Source of the DNA: CAWDZK01 sp963726615
Lineage (GTDB): Bacteria; Actinomycetota; Actinomycetes; JACCUZ01
Reading direction: 5' to 3'
Length of the DNA stretch: 64,000 nt
Assembly: GCA_963726615.1 (NCBI GenBank)
Contig: CAVSCX010000010.1
Coordinates: 186,001-250,000, forward strand
A program made the position numbers and the translations under genes. Below, piece after piece: positions 34,044-42,396 of the stretch; the first letter of the stretch is position 1; the number at the start of each line of letters is the position of its first letter. Under the pieces are notes generated by a model. The model did no database searches, had not been told where the DNA came from, and worked only from the letters and a program-made list of their open reading frames with translations.

Positions 34044-34906
34044 GCCGCCCGACGGTGGGGGCCGTCGTGCTGAGCATGGGCACCCGGCCGGTGGACTTCC
34101 CGCGCGCGCTGGAGTCGCTCCTGGCCCAGCAGGGAGTGACCCTCGACGTCGTCGTGGTCGGCAACGGCTGGGAGCCGGTGGACCTGCCGCCGGGGGTGAG
34201 GACGGTGCACCTGCCCGAGAACGTCGGCATCCCCGAGGGTCGCAACGTCGGCGCCGCCGAGGCGCGCGGCGAGGTGCTCTTCTTCTACGACGACGACGCC
34301 TACCTGCCGGACGAGCACGTGCTGGAGCGGCTGTGTGCCGTCCTGACCCGGGACGCCGACGTCGCCGCCGTCCAGCCGCGCCCGGTCGACCCCGGCGGCA
34401 GGCCGTCGCCGACGCGCTGGGTGCCGCGACCGGGGGGCCGGGACCCGCTGCGGCCCGGGATCGTCGGCTGGGTCTGGGAGGGCACCTTCGTCGTCCGCCG
34501 GAACGCGTTCGAGCAGGTCGGCGGCTGGCCCGGCCACTTCTTCTACGGCCACGAGAGCATCGACCTGGTCTGGAAGCTGTGGGACGCGGGGTACGTCGCG
34601 TGGTACGAGCCGGACGTGGTGGTGAACCACCCGGCCACGTCGCCCGCGAGGCACGACGTGTACTACCGCAACAACGCCCGCAACCGGGTCTGGGTCGCGC
34701 GGCGGAACCTCCCGTGGCCACTGCTCGTCGTCTACCTGGGCGTCTGGACGACGGTCACGGTGCTGCGGGTGCGCTCGCCGCGGCTGCTGGCGGTGTGGTT
34801 CTCCGGGTTCCTCGAGGGCTGGGGACCCGGGGCCGGGCCGCGGCGCCCGATGCGCTGGCGGACAGTGTGGCGACTCACCCGCGCCGGACGGCCGCCGATC
34901 GTCTGA
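34040..34906 (+). CDS. Glycosyltransferase family 2 protein
   Basis: A 288-residue GT2 enzyme. The GT-A start is VGAVVLSMGTRPVDFPRALESLLAQQG, followed by NVGIPEGRNVGAAEARGEVLFFYDDDAYLP with a DDD metal/nucleotide motif (about 88-92). GWVWEGTFVVRRNAFEQVGGWPGHFFYGHESIDLVWKLW is the acceptor region. The tail has one hydrophobic stretch (about 232-250). It overlaps the CDP-alcohol enzyme gene by ATGA. In this setting it probably adds a sugar to the lipid-linked primer or decorates the polymer; donor and acceptor are not readable. Confidence 0.87.
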   Translation: MSRPTVGAVVLSMGTRPVDFPRALESLLAQQGVTLDVVVVGNGWEPVDLPPGVRTVHLPENVGIPEGRNVGAAEARGEVLFFYDDDAYLPDEHVLERLCAVLTRDADVAAVQPRPVDPGGRPSPTRWVPRPGGRDPLRPGIVGWVWEGTFVVRRNAFEQVGGWPGHFFYGHESIDLVWKLWDAGYVAWYEPDVVVNHPATSPARHDVYYRNNARNRVWVARRNLPWPLLVVYLGVWTTVTVLRVRSPRLLAVWFSGFLEGWGPGAGPRRPMRWRTVWRLTRAGRPPIV

Positions 34907-34970
34907 CCCCGCACCAGCGCGCCCTAGAGTTGGCCGCTCGTCACCGGCACCCGACGAGGGAGGAGAGCAC

Positions 34971-37781
34971 GTGGACGCCCCGGACGTCTCGGTGGTCGTC
35001 ATCTGCTTCAACGACCGCGCCAACCTGCCCCGCGCGGTGCGCTCGGTCCTGGACCAGACCTTGCGCAACCTCGAGGTGCTCGTGGTCGACGACGCCTCGA
35101 CCGACGGCTCGGCCGACGTGGCCGACGACCTGGCGGCGACCGACGACAGGGTCACCGTCGTCCGGCTGACGGAGAACAGCGGCGGGTGCAGCCGGCCGCG
35201 CAACACCGGCATGGACCGGGCCCGCGGGAGCTTCGTGATGTTCCTGGACAGCGACGACTACTACGAGCGGCACGCCTGCAAGAACCTGCTGCTCGCGGCG
35301 GAGCGCACCGGAGCGGACGTCGTCGCGGGACGAGTGGTGCGGGAGAACCTCACCAGGGGGAAGCGGACGCCGTGGGCGAAGGACCTGTTCGACGGCGGCC
35401 GGTCGTTCAGCCGCGGGATCCGCGAGAACCCGATGCTCTTCTTCGACCCCCTGTCGACGAACAAGATCTACCGGCGCTCCTTCCTCGACCGGAACGCGAT
35501 CCGGTTCCCGGAGGGCGTCCACTACGAGGACTCGCTGTTCTCCACCGAGGTCTACTGCCAGGCCGAGGGCATCGCGATGATCCCCAACGTCGTGTACACC
35601 TGGCGCGTCGTCGAGGACGCCGAGGAAGCCTCGATCACCCAGCGCCGGCACGAGTTCGAGAACTTCCGGGACCGGGTCGCGGTGCACCGGATGATGGACG
35701 ACTACCTGCGCACCCACGACGGTGCGGACCTCAAGACCTGGAAGGACTTCAAGTTCGTCCGGCACGACCTCAAGCTCTACCTGACCGACCTCGCCTACCG
35801 GGACGAGGAGTACCAGCAGAAGTTCATGCGGCTGGCGGCCGACTACCTCGAGTCGGTGAGCGACGAGACGCTGGCGCTGGCGTACCCGCTGGAGCGGATC
35901 TGCGTGCACATGATCCGCCGGCTGGACGTCGAGGAGACCCTGCGCGCGGTCGACTACCTGCGCTACGGGTTCAAGATCTCGACCGACCTGGTCGAGCGTG
36001 ACGGCCGGGTCTACTGGTCGCAGAAGTACCTCGACACGGCCGAGGACAGAGCGCTCATGGACGTCACCGAGATGGGCTTCCACCGGCTGCCGCTGTCCCG
36101 GCTGAACCTGTACAACGAGGTGACCCGGGCCCGGGTCGAGGGCAGTCGGCTGCACCTCGAGGGGGAGGTCATCAACCAGCTCGGCCGGCTCGGCCCGGGG
36201 GACGACCTGCGGATAGAGGTCTCCGCGCGCAACCGTGGCAGCGCCCGACGCCGCACCCACCCGGTGACCGACTGGTCCCTGGACGGCACCCGGTTGCGCT
36301 ACCGCACCGTCGTCGACCTGTCCCGGGCGCTCGGCCCGCTCGACCAGCGCGACCCGGCCTGGGACCTGCGGCTGGAGATCACCAAGGACGGCGAGACCAA
36401 CGTGACGACCTTCGCGGTCGACCCGGCGACTGTCTCGGGCCGGCCGATCAGGGTGCGTGGTCGCCTCGGCGGCGCCGCCGCCGGCTGGGTCGAGCCCTAC
36501 GTGACCAGCAAGCTCAACCTGTCCTTCCAGCAGGCACCGGACACGGGCACCTCGGTACTCGCCGGCCGGGCCAGCACGGTGAGCGCCCGCGCCCGCCATG
36601 CCGTGCGGTGGCGCGCCAGCCGGGCGGTGGGCAACAACCCTGCGCTCAAGGCGTTCGCCTACAAGGTGCTCCGGCGGCTGCCTGTGCGTCGAGGGCTGGT
36701 GGTCTTCGAGTCGCACCTCGGCAAGCAGTACTCCGACAGTCCTCGGTACATCTACGAGGCGGCGGTCGAGGCGGGCCTGGACCGGCTCGGGCTGCGACCG
36801 GTGTGGTCCTACGCGCGTCGCCCCGACGGCTTCCCGGCCGACTGCCGGCTGGTGCGCCGCGAGAGCTGGCGCTACGTGCACGACCTGGCGCGAGCGGAGT
36901 TCTGGGTCGACAACCAGGGGTTCCCACGGATGTTCTCGCGGCGGCCGGAGGCGACGTACATCCAGACCTGGCACGGCACCCCGCTCAAGCGGATGGGGTT
37001 CGACTCCCCGGCGCTGGAGCGCGCGAGCGCGGCGACCCGCCGGGTCCACAAGTCGATGATGAAGCGCTGGAGCGCCTTGCTGGTGCCCAGCGAGTACTTC
37101 GTCGAGACGTTCGTGAAGTCCTACGGCTACCAGGGCCCTCTGGTGCGCTCGGGGCTGCCGCGCAACGACCTGTTGGTGCGCGGCGTGGACCGGGACTGGC
37201 TCGAGGCGAAGAAGCGCGAGCTCGGGCTGCCGACCGACCGCCGGCTGGTGCTCTACTGCCCCACCTTCCGTGACCGGGCCCGGCGGCTCGAGACGCCGTA
37301 CGACCTGCCGATCGACCTGGAGCAGGCCCGCCGGGCGATCGGCGACGACGTCTACCTCCTTCTGCGCACCCACTACCTGGACAGCTACCGGCTGTCCGGG
37401 CGATTCGCCCCGTTCGCCGCCGACGTGTCCAAGCACCACGACGTGACCGAGCTGATGCTCGTGGCCGACGTCCTGGTGACCGACTACTCCTCGGTCATGT
37501 TCGACTTCGCCAACACCGGCAAGCCGATGGTCTTCTACACCTACGACTACGAGGACTACGTGCGGGACGAGCGCGGCACGTACCTCGATCTGCCGGAGAT
37601 CGCTCCCGGCCCTCTGGTCGAGACGACCGAGGGACTGGTCGAGGCGCTGCGCGCCGTCGACGACGACGTGGACAAGTACCGCGAGCGGTACGCCGAGTTC
37701 CGCGAGAGGTTCTGCGGCTACGAGACCGGCCGGGCCGCCGAGGGCGTGGTCGCGGAGTTCTTCGGACGGGACCGGGCGTGA
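34971..37781 (+). CDS. Bifunctional GT2 glycosyltransferase / CDP-glycerol glycerophosphotransferase
   Basis: A 936-residue fusion. Residues about 1-330 form a GT2 domain (VSVVVICFNDRANLPRAVRSVLDQ, MFLDSDDYYERHACKNLLLAAE, STNKIYRRSFLDRN). A middle region of about 200 residues is beta-rich. The C-terminal TagF-like domain (about 560-930) has WVDNQGFPRMFSRRPEATYIQTWHGTPLKRMG, VPSEYFVETFVKSYGY, LYCPTFRDRAR, LLLRTHYLD and VLVTDYSSVMFDF. Such fusions alternate sugar and glycerol-phosphate addition or prime the chain. GAGGGAGGAG supports the GTG start, and TAGAGT at 34925-34930 could be its -10 box. It is followed by a GT4 gene with 4-base overlap. Confidence 0.9.
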   Translation: MDAPDVSVVVICFNDRANLPRAVRSVLDQTLRNLEVLVVDDASTDGSADVADDLAATDDRVTVVRLTENSGGCSRPRNTGMDRARGSFVMFLDSDDYYERHACKNLLLAAERTGADVVAGRVVRENLTRGKRTPWAKDLFDGGRSFSRGIRENPMLFFDPLSTNKIYRRSFLDRNAIRFPEGVHYEDSLFSTEVYCQAEGIAMIPNVVYTWRVVEDAEEASITQRRHEFENFRDRVAVHRMMDDYLRTHDGADLKTWKDFKFVRHDLKLYLTDLAYRDEEYQQKFMRLAADYLESVSDETLALAYPLERICVHMIRRLDVEETLRAVDYLRYGFKISTDLVERDGRVYWSQKYLDTAEDRALMDVTEMGFHRLPLSRLNLYNEVTRARVEGSRLHLEGEVINQLGRLGPGDDLRIEVSARNRGSARRRTHPVTDWSLDGTRLRYRTVVDLSRALGPLDQRDPAWDLRLEITKDGETNVTTFAVDPATVSGRPIRVRGRLGGAAAGWVEPYVTSKLNLSFQQAPDTGTSVLAGRASTVSARARHAVRWRASRAVGNNPALKAFAYKVLRRLPVRRGLVVFESHLGKQYSDSPRYIYEAAVEAGLDRLGLRPVWSYARRPDGFPADCRLVRRESWRYVHDLARAEFWVDNQGFPRMFSRRPEATYIQTWHGTPLKRMGFDSPALERASAATRRVHKSMMKRWSALLVPSEYFVETFVKSYGYQGPLVRSGLPRNDLLVRGVDRDWLEAKKRELGLPTDRRLVLYCPTFRDRARRLETPYDLPIDLEQARRAIGDDVYLLLRTHYLDSYRLSGRFAPFAADVSKHHDVTELMLVADVLVTDYSSVMFDFANTGKPMVFYTYDYEDYVRDERGTYLDLPEIAPGPLVETTEGLVEALRAVDDDVDKYRERYAEFRERFCGYETGRAAEGVVAEFFGRDRA

Positions 37782-38929
37782 CCCGGACCGACAGCGCGCG
37801 CGACGTCTTCCTCGTCGCCAACAACATCGAGGAGCTTGGCGGGGTCCAGCGCGTCACCCACAACCTGGCCACGATGCTGCACGAGCGCGGTCACCGGGTG
37901 ACCGTCGTCGGCATCCAGCACGCAGCCGAGCCGCACGACTACGGCGATCGTCCTTACCGGTGGCTGACGCTGAACGAGGAGGCCGAGCCGCCGGCACCGA
38001 AGCGGTCCGGGCCTACGGCGCGGCTCGACCCGCGGGTGCGCGCCGCGCGCCGGGCGCACGAGGACGCGCGTCGGTCGGCAGTGCAGCGGCTGTCCAAGCT
38101 GTTCGCCGAGGTCGAGCAGGGCGTGGTCGTCTGCATGCAGGTGTGGTCGATGAACTGGGTCGGCCCCGCTGAGACGGACCACCTGCACGTGATCGGCATG
38201 AGCCACGAGTCGTTCGACGCGACCCTCGGCTCCACCCGCTGGGAAAGGGTGCAGCAGTGGTACCGCGACCTCGACCTGCTGCTGCTGCTCACCGAGCACG
38301 ACGCTCTGCGGTTCGAGCTCGAGGGCTTCAACAACGTCGGCGTCGTGCACAACTCGCTCTCGTTCTTCCCCGAGCAGGCGAGCGACCAGACCGCGCCGGT
38401 GGTGGTCGCGGCCGGCCGCCTCGCGCCGGAGAAGGGCTATGACCGGCTGCTCGACGCCTTCGCCCTCGTCGCCGAACGCCATCCCGAGTGGGTGCTGCGG
38501 ATCTACGGCACCGGCCCGCTGGCGGCCCGGCTTCGCACCCAGGTCGAGTCCCTCGGACTCGAGGGACGGGTCGAGCTGCCCGGTCTGGCCGACGACATCG
38601 AGAAGGCTCTCGTCTCGTCGTCGGTGTTCGCCCTCTCCTCCATCCACGAGGGGCTGCCGATGGCGCTCGCCGAGGGGATGGCCTGCGGGCTTGCATGCGT
38701 GGCCTTCGACTGCGCCCCGGGCGTCCGCGAGATGGTCACCGACGGGGTCGACGGCATCGTCGTCCCCCCGCGCAACGTCGACGCCCTTGCCGCGGGGCTC
38801 TCCCGGCTGATGGCCGACGCGGAGCTCCGCCGTTCGTACGGCTCGGCCGCGCGGGCGAGCATCGCGAAGTTCGCACCGGAACAGGTGCTGGCCCGGTGGG
38901 AGCAGGTCTTCGCCCTCGTCGAGCGCTGA
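37778..38929 (+). CDS. Glycosyltransferase family 4 protein
   Basis: A 383-residue GT-B enzyme. The N-terminal domain begins VFLVANNIEELGGVQRVTHNLATMLHERGH, with the acceptor-side glycine loop. The donor-binding domain has VVVAAGRLAPEKGYDRLLDAFALV (about 215), RIYGTGPLAARL, LPGLADDIEKALVSSSVFALSS and the E-x7-E motif region SIHEGLPMALAEGMACG (about 285-302). It retains the nucleotide sugar through those Glu residues. It is the last gene of the polymer operon and overlaps the bifunctional gene by GTGA. It probably glycosylates the growing teichoic-acid-like polymer. Confidence 0.9.
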   Translation: MTRTDSARDVFLVANNIEELGGVQRVTHNLATMLHERGHRVTVVGIQHAAEPHDYGDRPYRWLTLNEEAEPPAPKRSGPTARLDPRVRAARRAHEDARRSAVQRLSKLFAEVEQGVVVCMQVWSMNWVGPAETDHLHVIGMSHESFDATLGSTRWERVQQWYRDLDLLLLLTEHDALRFELEGFNNVGVVHNSLSFFPEQASDQTAPVVVAAGRLAPEKGYDRLLDAFALVAERHPEWVLRIYGTGPLAARLRTQVESLGLEGRVELPGLADDIEKALVSSSVFALSSIHEGLPMALAEGMACGLACVAFDCAPGVREMVTDGVDGIVVPPRNVDALAAGLSRLMADAELRRSYGSAARASIAKFAPEQVLARWEQVFALVER

Positions 38930-38965
38930 CGCGAGGCCGACGAGGCGCGCCGAGGGGGTCGGTCC

Positions 38966-39376
38966 TCAGCGGATCAGGCAGAACGGGTGCCCGGCCGGGT
39001 CCAGGTAGACGCGGAAGCCCCCGTCCTCGGACGGCTGGTGCTCGTGGCGGCGCGCTCCCAGTGCGAGCACCGACGGCTCGGCCGCGTCGATGTCCCCTAC
39101 CGAGAAGTCCAGGTGGACCTGCTGCGGGTGTGCACCGCCGGGCCAGGTCGGAGCCACCCAGTCGTCGATGCGTTGGAACGCGAGGGCGGCGCGGCCCTCG
39201 GGGTTGTCCGGGGACACTCCGCCACCGGGGGGCGTCAGGGTCGCCCACCGGTCGTCCGAGCCGTCCTCCATCGGCCAGCCGAGCAGCTCGGAGTAGAAGC
39301 GCCCGAGCTCCAGCGCATCCGGGCAGTCGAGGATGATCAGGTCGAGGAGGGGTCTCGGGCTGGCCGGGTCGGTCAT
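38966..39376 (-). CDS. VOC family protein
   Basis: A 136-residue VOC-fold protein. It has LLDLIILDCPDALELGRFYSELLGWPM, then VHLDFSVGDIDAAEPSVLALGARRH and the closing VYLDPAGHPFCLIR. The His of QVHLDF and the terminal D-x2-GHPFCL are typical of the class often annotated as glyoxalase or bleomycin-resistance-like. It is most similar in pattern to the protein at 56587-56970 (same DPAGHPFCL end). It is divergent from another VOC gene 62 bp away, with which it shares a palindrome. A TAGCGT box seven bases upstream suggests leaderless transcription. Confidence 0.87.
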   Translation of the reverse strand: MTDPASPRPLLDLIILDCPDALELGRFYSELLGWPMEDGSDDRWATLTPPGGGVSPDNPEGRAALAFQRIDDWVAPTWPGGAHPQQVHLDFSVGDIDAAEPSVLALGARRHEHQPSEDGGFRVYLDPAGHPFCLIR

Positions 39377-39383
39377 GGCGGGA

Positions 39384-39389
39384 ACGCTA
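39384..39389 (-). promoter_or_regulatory. Putative -10 box of a leaderless promoter
   Basis: TAGCGT on the minus strand ends 7 bases before the ATG at 39376 of the VOC gene. Confidence 0.45.
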
Positions 39390-39398
39390 GTGCATATT

Positions 39399-39417
39399 CC
39401 GGACGACTATCGTCCGG
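39399..39417. promoter_or_regulatory. Inverted repeat between divergent VOC genes, candidate operator
   Basis: CCGGACGA and TCGTCCGG are perfect 8-bp arms around CTA. The element is located between the two facing -10 boxes of the divergent VOC genes, so one bound protein could control both. Confidence 0.5.
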
Positions 39418-39426
39418 TTCCTGCCC

Positions 39427-39432
39427 TAGGGT
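39427..39432 (+). promoter_or_regulatory. Putative -10 box of a leaderless promoter
   Basis: TAGGGT ends 6 bases before the ATG at 39439 of the plus-strand VOC gene. Confidence 0.45.
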
Positions 39433-39438
39433 GCGGAG

Positions 39439-39825
39439 ATGACGACGCACTGGACGCTGGGCTGTGACGCGACCGACCCCCGCCGGCTGGCGGCGTTCTG
39501 GGCGCTGGCCCTCGGCTACGTCGACGAGCCCGGGTACGACGACCCGGACGGCGCATCCCTCGTCGACCCGGACGGCGTCGGCCCGGCGATCGGCTTCCTC
39601 CGGGTCCCCGAGCCCAAGACGGCGAAGAACCGGATGCACATCGACATCCGGGTGGCGGGCGAGCCACCCTGGGAGATGGCCGAGCGAGAGCAGCTCATCC
39701 GGGCGAGGGCGGCGGACCTTGTCGCCGCGGGGGCCACGGCGGTCCGAGAGGAGTCCTACGGAGGCGAGCATCTCGGCCACGTCGTGATGCTCGACCCGGA
39801 GGGCAACGAGTTCTGCGTCGCGTGA
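39439..39825 (+). CDS. VOC family (glyoxalase-like domain) protein
   Basis: A 128-residue protein of the glyoxalase-like (Glyoxalase_6) type. It begins THWTLGCDATDPRRLAAFWALALGY and continues with IGFLRVPEPKTAKNRMHIDIRV, where RMHIDI is characteristic and holds the metal-binding His. It ends HVVMLDPEGNEFCVA with the DPEGNEFC motif. Substrate unknown. It is divergently transcribed from another VOC gene with only 62 bp between starts; both appear leaderless and share a central inverted repeat. Confidence 0.88.
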   Translation: MTTHWTLGCDATDPRRLAAFWALALGYVDEPGYDDPDGASLVDPDGVGPAIGFLRVPEPKTAKNRMHIDIRVAGEPPWEMAEREQLIRARAADLVAAGATAVREESYGGEHLGHVVMLDPEGNEFCVA

Positions 39826-39918
39826 CCCGGCATGTCCTTCCGGGTCGTCGTCGTCCCGGCGCATGGAGGACCTCAGCGACGCCGACCTGCGGGGCGGCGG
39901 CGGGCAGGACGTAGCAGC

Positions 39919-40797
39919 TCATCTGTGCGCGCCTCGGGCCACCTCGATGATGCTGCTCTCGTTGCTGTCGCCCAGGCCGGCGGTCAGCAGCCGGTCGAGG
40001 CCCTCGAGCGCGGTCCGGCCGAACGGCGCGCCGACCCCGAGCGCGTCGGCCAGTGCGACGGCGTAGGCCGCGTCCTTGCGCCGGAGCCGCCCGGAGAACA
40101 CGACGTCGTCGTGGTCGTCGTCGGCCATCCGGCGGGTGTTGCGCACCACCTGCGGGCTGGCCGCCTGCCCTGTCGCCACCGCCCGGGCCACCTGGTCGAG
40201 GTCGAGCCCTGCGCGCTCGGCCATGGCCATGCCCTCCGCGGCAGCCGCGATCTGCACGGCCCCCATGAGGTTGACGATCAGCTTGTACGCCGTGCCGGCG
40301 CCCACCGGCCCGAAGTGCAGCAGCTCGGTGGACAGCGGCGCCAGGACGGGCGCGGCCGCCGCCATGTCGTCGGCGCCGGCCCCGACGAGCAGCGTGAGCG
40401 ACCCGGCCGCGGCCGCGTCCGGCAGGCCTGTGACCGGGCAGTCGAGGTAGCGCAGGCCCCGTCCGGTGGCGGCCGCGGCGAGCTCGAGCACCCAGTCGTG
40501 GGACAGCGTCGAGCACTCGATCGCCAGGGCACCGGTCGCCGGTGCCCCGGCCAGGACCCCGTCCGGGCCGGTCCACAGGTGCCGGGAGGCCTCGTCGTCG
40601 CTGACCATCACGATCACGGCCTCGACGTCCGACACCGCGTCGGCGGGGGAGCCGGCCCAGTGGGCACCGCGGTCGAGCAGCGTGACCGCCCGGCTCTTCG
40701 TCCGGTTGTGGACGACGAGGTCGTGCCCGGCGTCGAGGAGCCGTCCGGCCATCCCTCTGCCCATCCGGCCGAGCCCCAGGAACGCCACGCGCGCCAT
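39919..40797 (-). CDS. NAD(P)-dependent 3-hydroxyisobutyrate dehydrogenase-family protein
   Basis: A 292-residue beta-hydroxyacid dehydrogenase. The Rossmann motif is VAFLGLGRMGRGMAGRLLDAGHDLVVHNRT. The substrate-binding loop appears as DCPVTGLPDAAAAGSLTLLVGA. The catalytic Lys lies in GAGTAYKLIVNLMGAVQIAAAAEGMAMAE at about residue 170. A late RRKDAAYAVALADALGV closes the helical domain. It reduces or oxidises a short 3-hydroxy acid. It starts 5 bases after the stop of the glycosyltransferase gene, which in turn follows the CoA-transferase genes, so it may belong to one operon for short-chain acid metabolism. Confidence 0.88.
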   Translation of the reverse strand: MARVAFLGLGRMGRGMAGRLLDAGHDLVVHNRTKSRAVTLLDRGAHWAGSPADAVSDVEAVIVMVSDDEASRHLWTGPDGVLAGAPATGALAIECSTLSHDWVLELAAAATGRGLRYLDCPVTGLPDAAAAGSLTLLVGAGADDMAAAAPVLAPLSTELLHFGPVGAGTAYKLIVNLMGAVQIAAAAEGMAMAERAGLDLDQVARAVATGQAASPQVVRNTRRMADDDHDDVVFSGRLRRKDAAYAVALADALGVGAPFGRTALEGLDRLLTAGLGDSNESSIIEVARGAHR

Positions 40798-40802
40798 GGC
40801 CG

Positions 40803-42386
40803 TCAGCCGCTCGGGGTCGTCGGTGCGTAGACCCGCAGCTGGAACTCGCGCAGGACCGGCGTCCAGCCGTCGGACTCCTTCGGGTGCTTCCGTGAGAGGC
40901 CCGGCGTCCAGATCAGGTACGTGCCGGGGTCGCCGGGGGACTCCGGCGGCTCGGGCAGTGCGTGGCCGACCTTCTCCACGTCGGCGTGCACCACGAGGTC
41001 GCCGCCGACCGGCTCGCGGCTGTAGATGCCCAGGATCAACGCGTCCCGGTCGTCGGTGATGATCGTGTCGATCTGCCGGTCGTTCGCCTCGAGGTAGGCG
41101 CGCACGGCGTTCCAGGAACGGTCGCGGGGGTTGCGCTCGATCACCTTGACCACCGGCAGCACGGCCGCGGCGATCGCGAGCACCGCGACCACGGCGGTCA
41201 GTGCCGTCGCCAGCGGCCGGCGGCCGCGCGGCAGCCAGCTGCGTATCTGGGTCAGCACCCACGTCACGAACCCGGCCGAGCCGAGCACGAGGGCCGGCAG
41301 CACCGGGATCCAGTAGCGCATCAGCGAGGCGTTGATCCGGATGAAGCCAGGGTCGAGCAGCCCGGACACGAGCGTCAGGGGCACCCACACGACGAGGAAC
41401 CAGGCCAGCAGCAGCAGGTGCGCCCGGCGCCGGACGACGAGCGCGCCGAGGACTGTCAGCAGGAGGGTGGTCAGCACCATCAGGGTGCCGGGGTAGACCT
41501 CCACGATCCGCGGGAACCGGAGCAGGGCGTCGGCCCGGGTGAGGGGCGAGAGGGGAGCGCTGCCGTGCTCGCTGTCGACCTTGAGCCGCGCCAGCGCGTC
41601 GCCGTGCGCCCACTGCGCCAGCACAAGCTCCAGCGCCAGGGCGCCGAGCATGGGGACGGCGACCTGGACCCAGCGGCGCCAGGGGAGCCGCCAGGCGAGC
41701 AGCGCGCCGACGAGCAGCGGGTAGAAGAACACCGACAGCTCGCGCACCAGGTAGGCCCAGCCGAAGCAGAAGCCCACGACGAGGAACCACCAGGTGGGGG
41801 CGGCGTCCCCCGGGCGAAGGTCCGCCGGACCCTCGTCCCGCCGACCGGGGCGACGCTGCGCCGCTCCGATCAACAGGGCGAAACCCAGCGTGATGAAGGC
41901 TGTCGAGGGGATGTCGGGCAGCAGCTGCCAGCTGGTCATCCGCTCGCTGCCGGCGCTGATCATCGTGTCCACCAGCACCGGGTGGATGATCAGCAGCACG
42001 GTGGCCACGGCAGCGGTCCAGCGGTCGAACAGGACCACTCCGAGGCCGAAGACGGCAACCACCAGCAGGATGCCGGCGAGGAACGGCCAGGCGTAGTAGG
42101 CCCACTGCCCGTACCCGAAGACCTCGAGGAAGCCGCGTACGGGGATGATGTTGCCGATCCGCAGCGAGTGGTGGTCGAGCGGCACGTCCGGGAAGTCGCG
42201 GGCACGCTGCAGCACGAAGATGCCGTCGTTCCACCGCGGGTACGGCCGCACCTGGAAGGTGACGGCAAGGTGCAGCAGCACGAGGAGCAGGCCGATCAGC
42301 CAGGCAGGTGCGACGAGCAGGGACCGCCGCCTGACGGCCTCGTCCGACGCGGGGGTGGTGGCGGGTCCGGCGGGAGCCGTGCTCAC
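40803..42386 (-). CDS. Polytopic membrane glycosyltransferase-like protein (GT39/ArnT-type fold)
   Basis: A 527-residue protein with about 11 predicted transmembrane helices. The first extracytoplasmic loop contains YPRWNDGIFVLQRARDF, where an acidic residue takes the place usual for the catalytic Asp of GT-C enzymes. Helices such as LLVVAVFGLGVVLFDRWTAAV, WWFLVVGFCFGWAYLVREL and LRYWIPVLPALVLGS follow. A soluble C-terminal domain of about 110 residues (about 415-527) includes VRAYLEANDRQIDTIITDDRDAL. These features fit polyprenol-sugar-dependent membrane glycosyltransferases. It lies between scoB-like and 3-hydroxyisobutyrate dehydrogenase-like genes. Confidence 0.75.
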   Translation of the reverse strand: MSTAPAGPATTPASDEAVRRRSLLVAPAWLIGLLLVLLHLAVTFQVRPYPRWNDGIFVLQRARDFPDVPLDHHSLRIGNIIPVRGFLEVFGYGQWAYYAWPFLAGILLVVAVFGLGVVLFDRWTAAVATVLLIIHPVLVDTMISAGSERMTSWQLLPDIPSTAFITLGFALLIGAAQRRPGRRDEGPADLRPGDAAPTWWFLVVGFCFGWAYLVRELSVFFYPLLVGALLAWRLPWRRWVQVAVPMLGALALELVLAQWAHGDALARLKVDSEHGSAPLSPLTRADALLRFPRIVEVYPGTLMVLTTLLLTVLGALVVRRRAHLLLLAWFLVVWVPLTLVSGLLDPGFIRINASLMRYWIPVLPALVLGSAGFVTWVLTQIRSWLPRGRRPLATALTAVVAVLAIAAAVLPVVKVIERNPRDRSWNAVRAYLEANDRQIDTIITDDRDALILGIYSREPVGGDLVVHADVEKVGHALPEPPESPGDPGTYLIWTPGLSRKHPKESDGWTPVLREFQLRVYAPTTPSG

Positions 42387-42396
42387 GAGCCGGCGG

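Noticed and set aside
34941..37439. An 832-codon minus-strand open frame opposite the bifunctional glycerophosphotransferase gene
   Set aside because: The plus strand carries intact GT2 and TagF-type motifs; the antisense translation matches no protein pattern.
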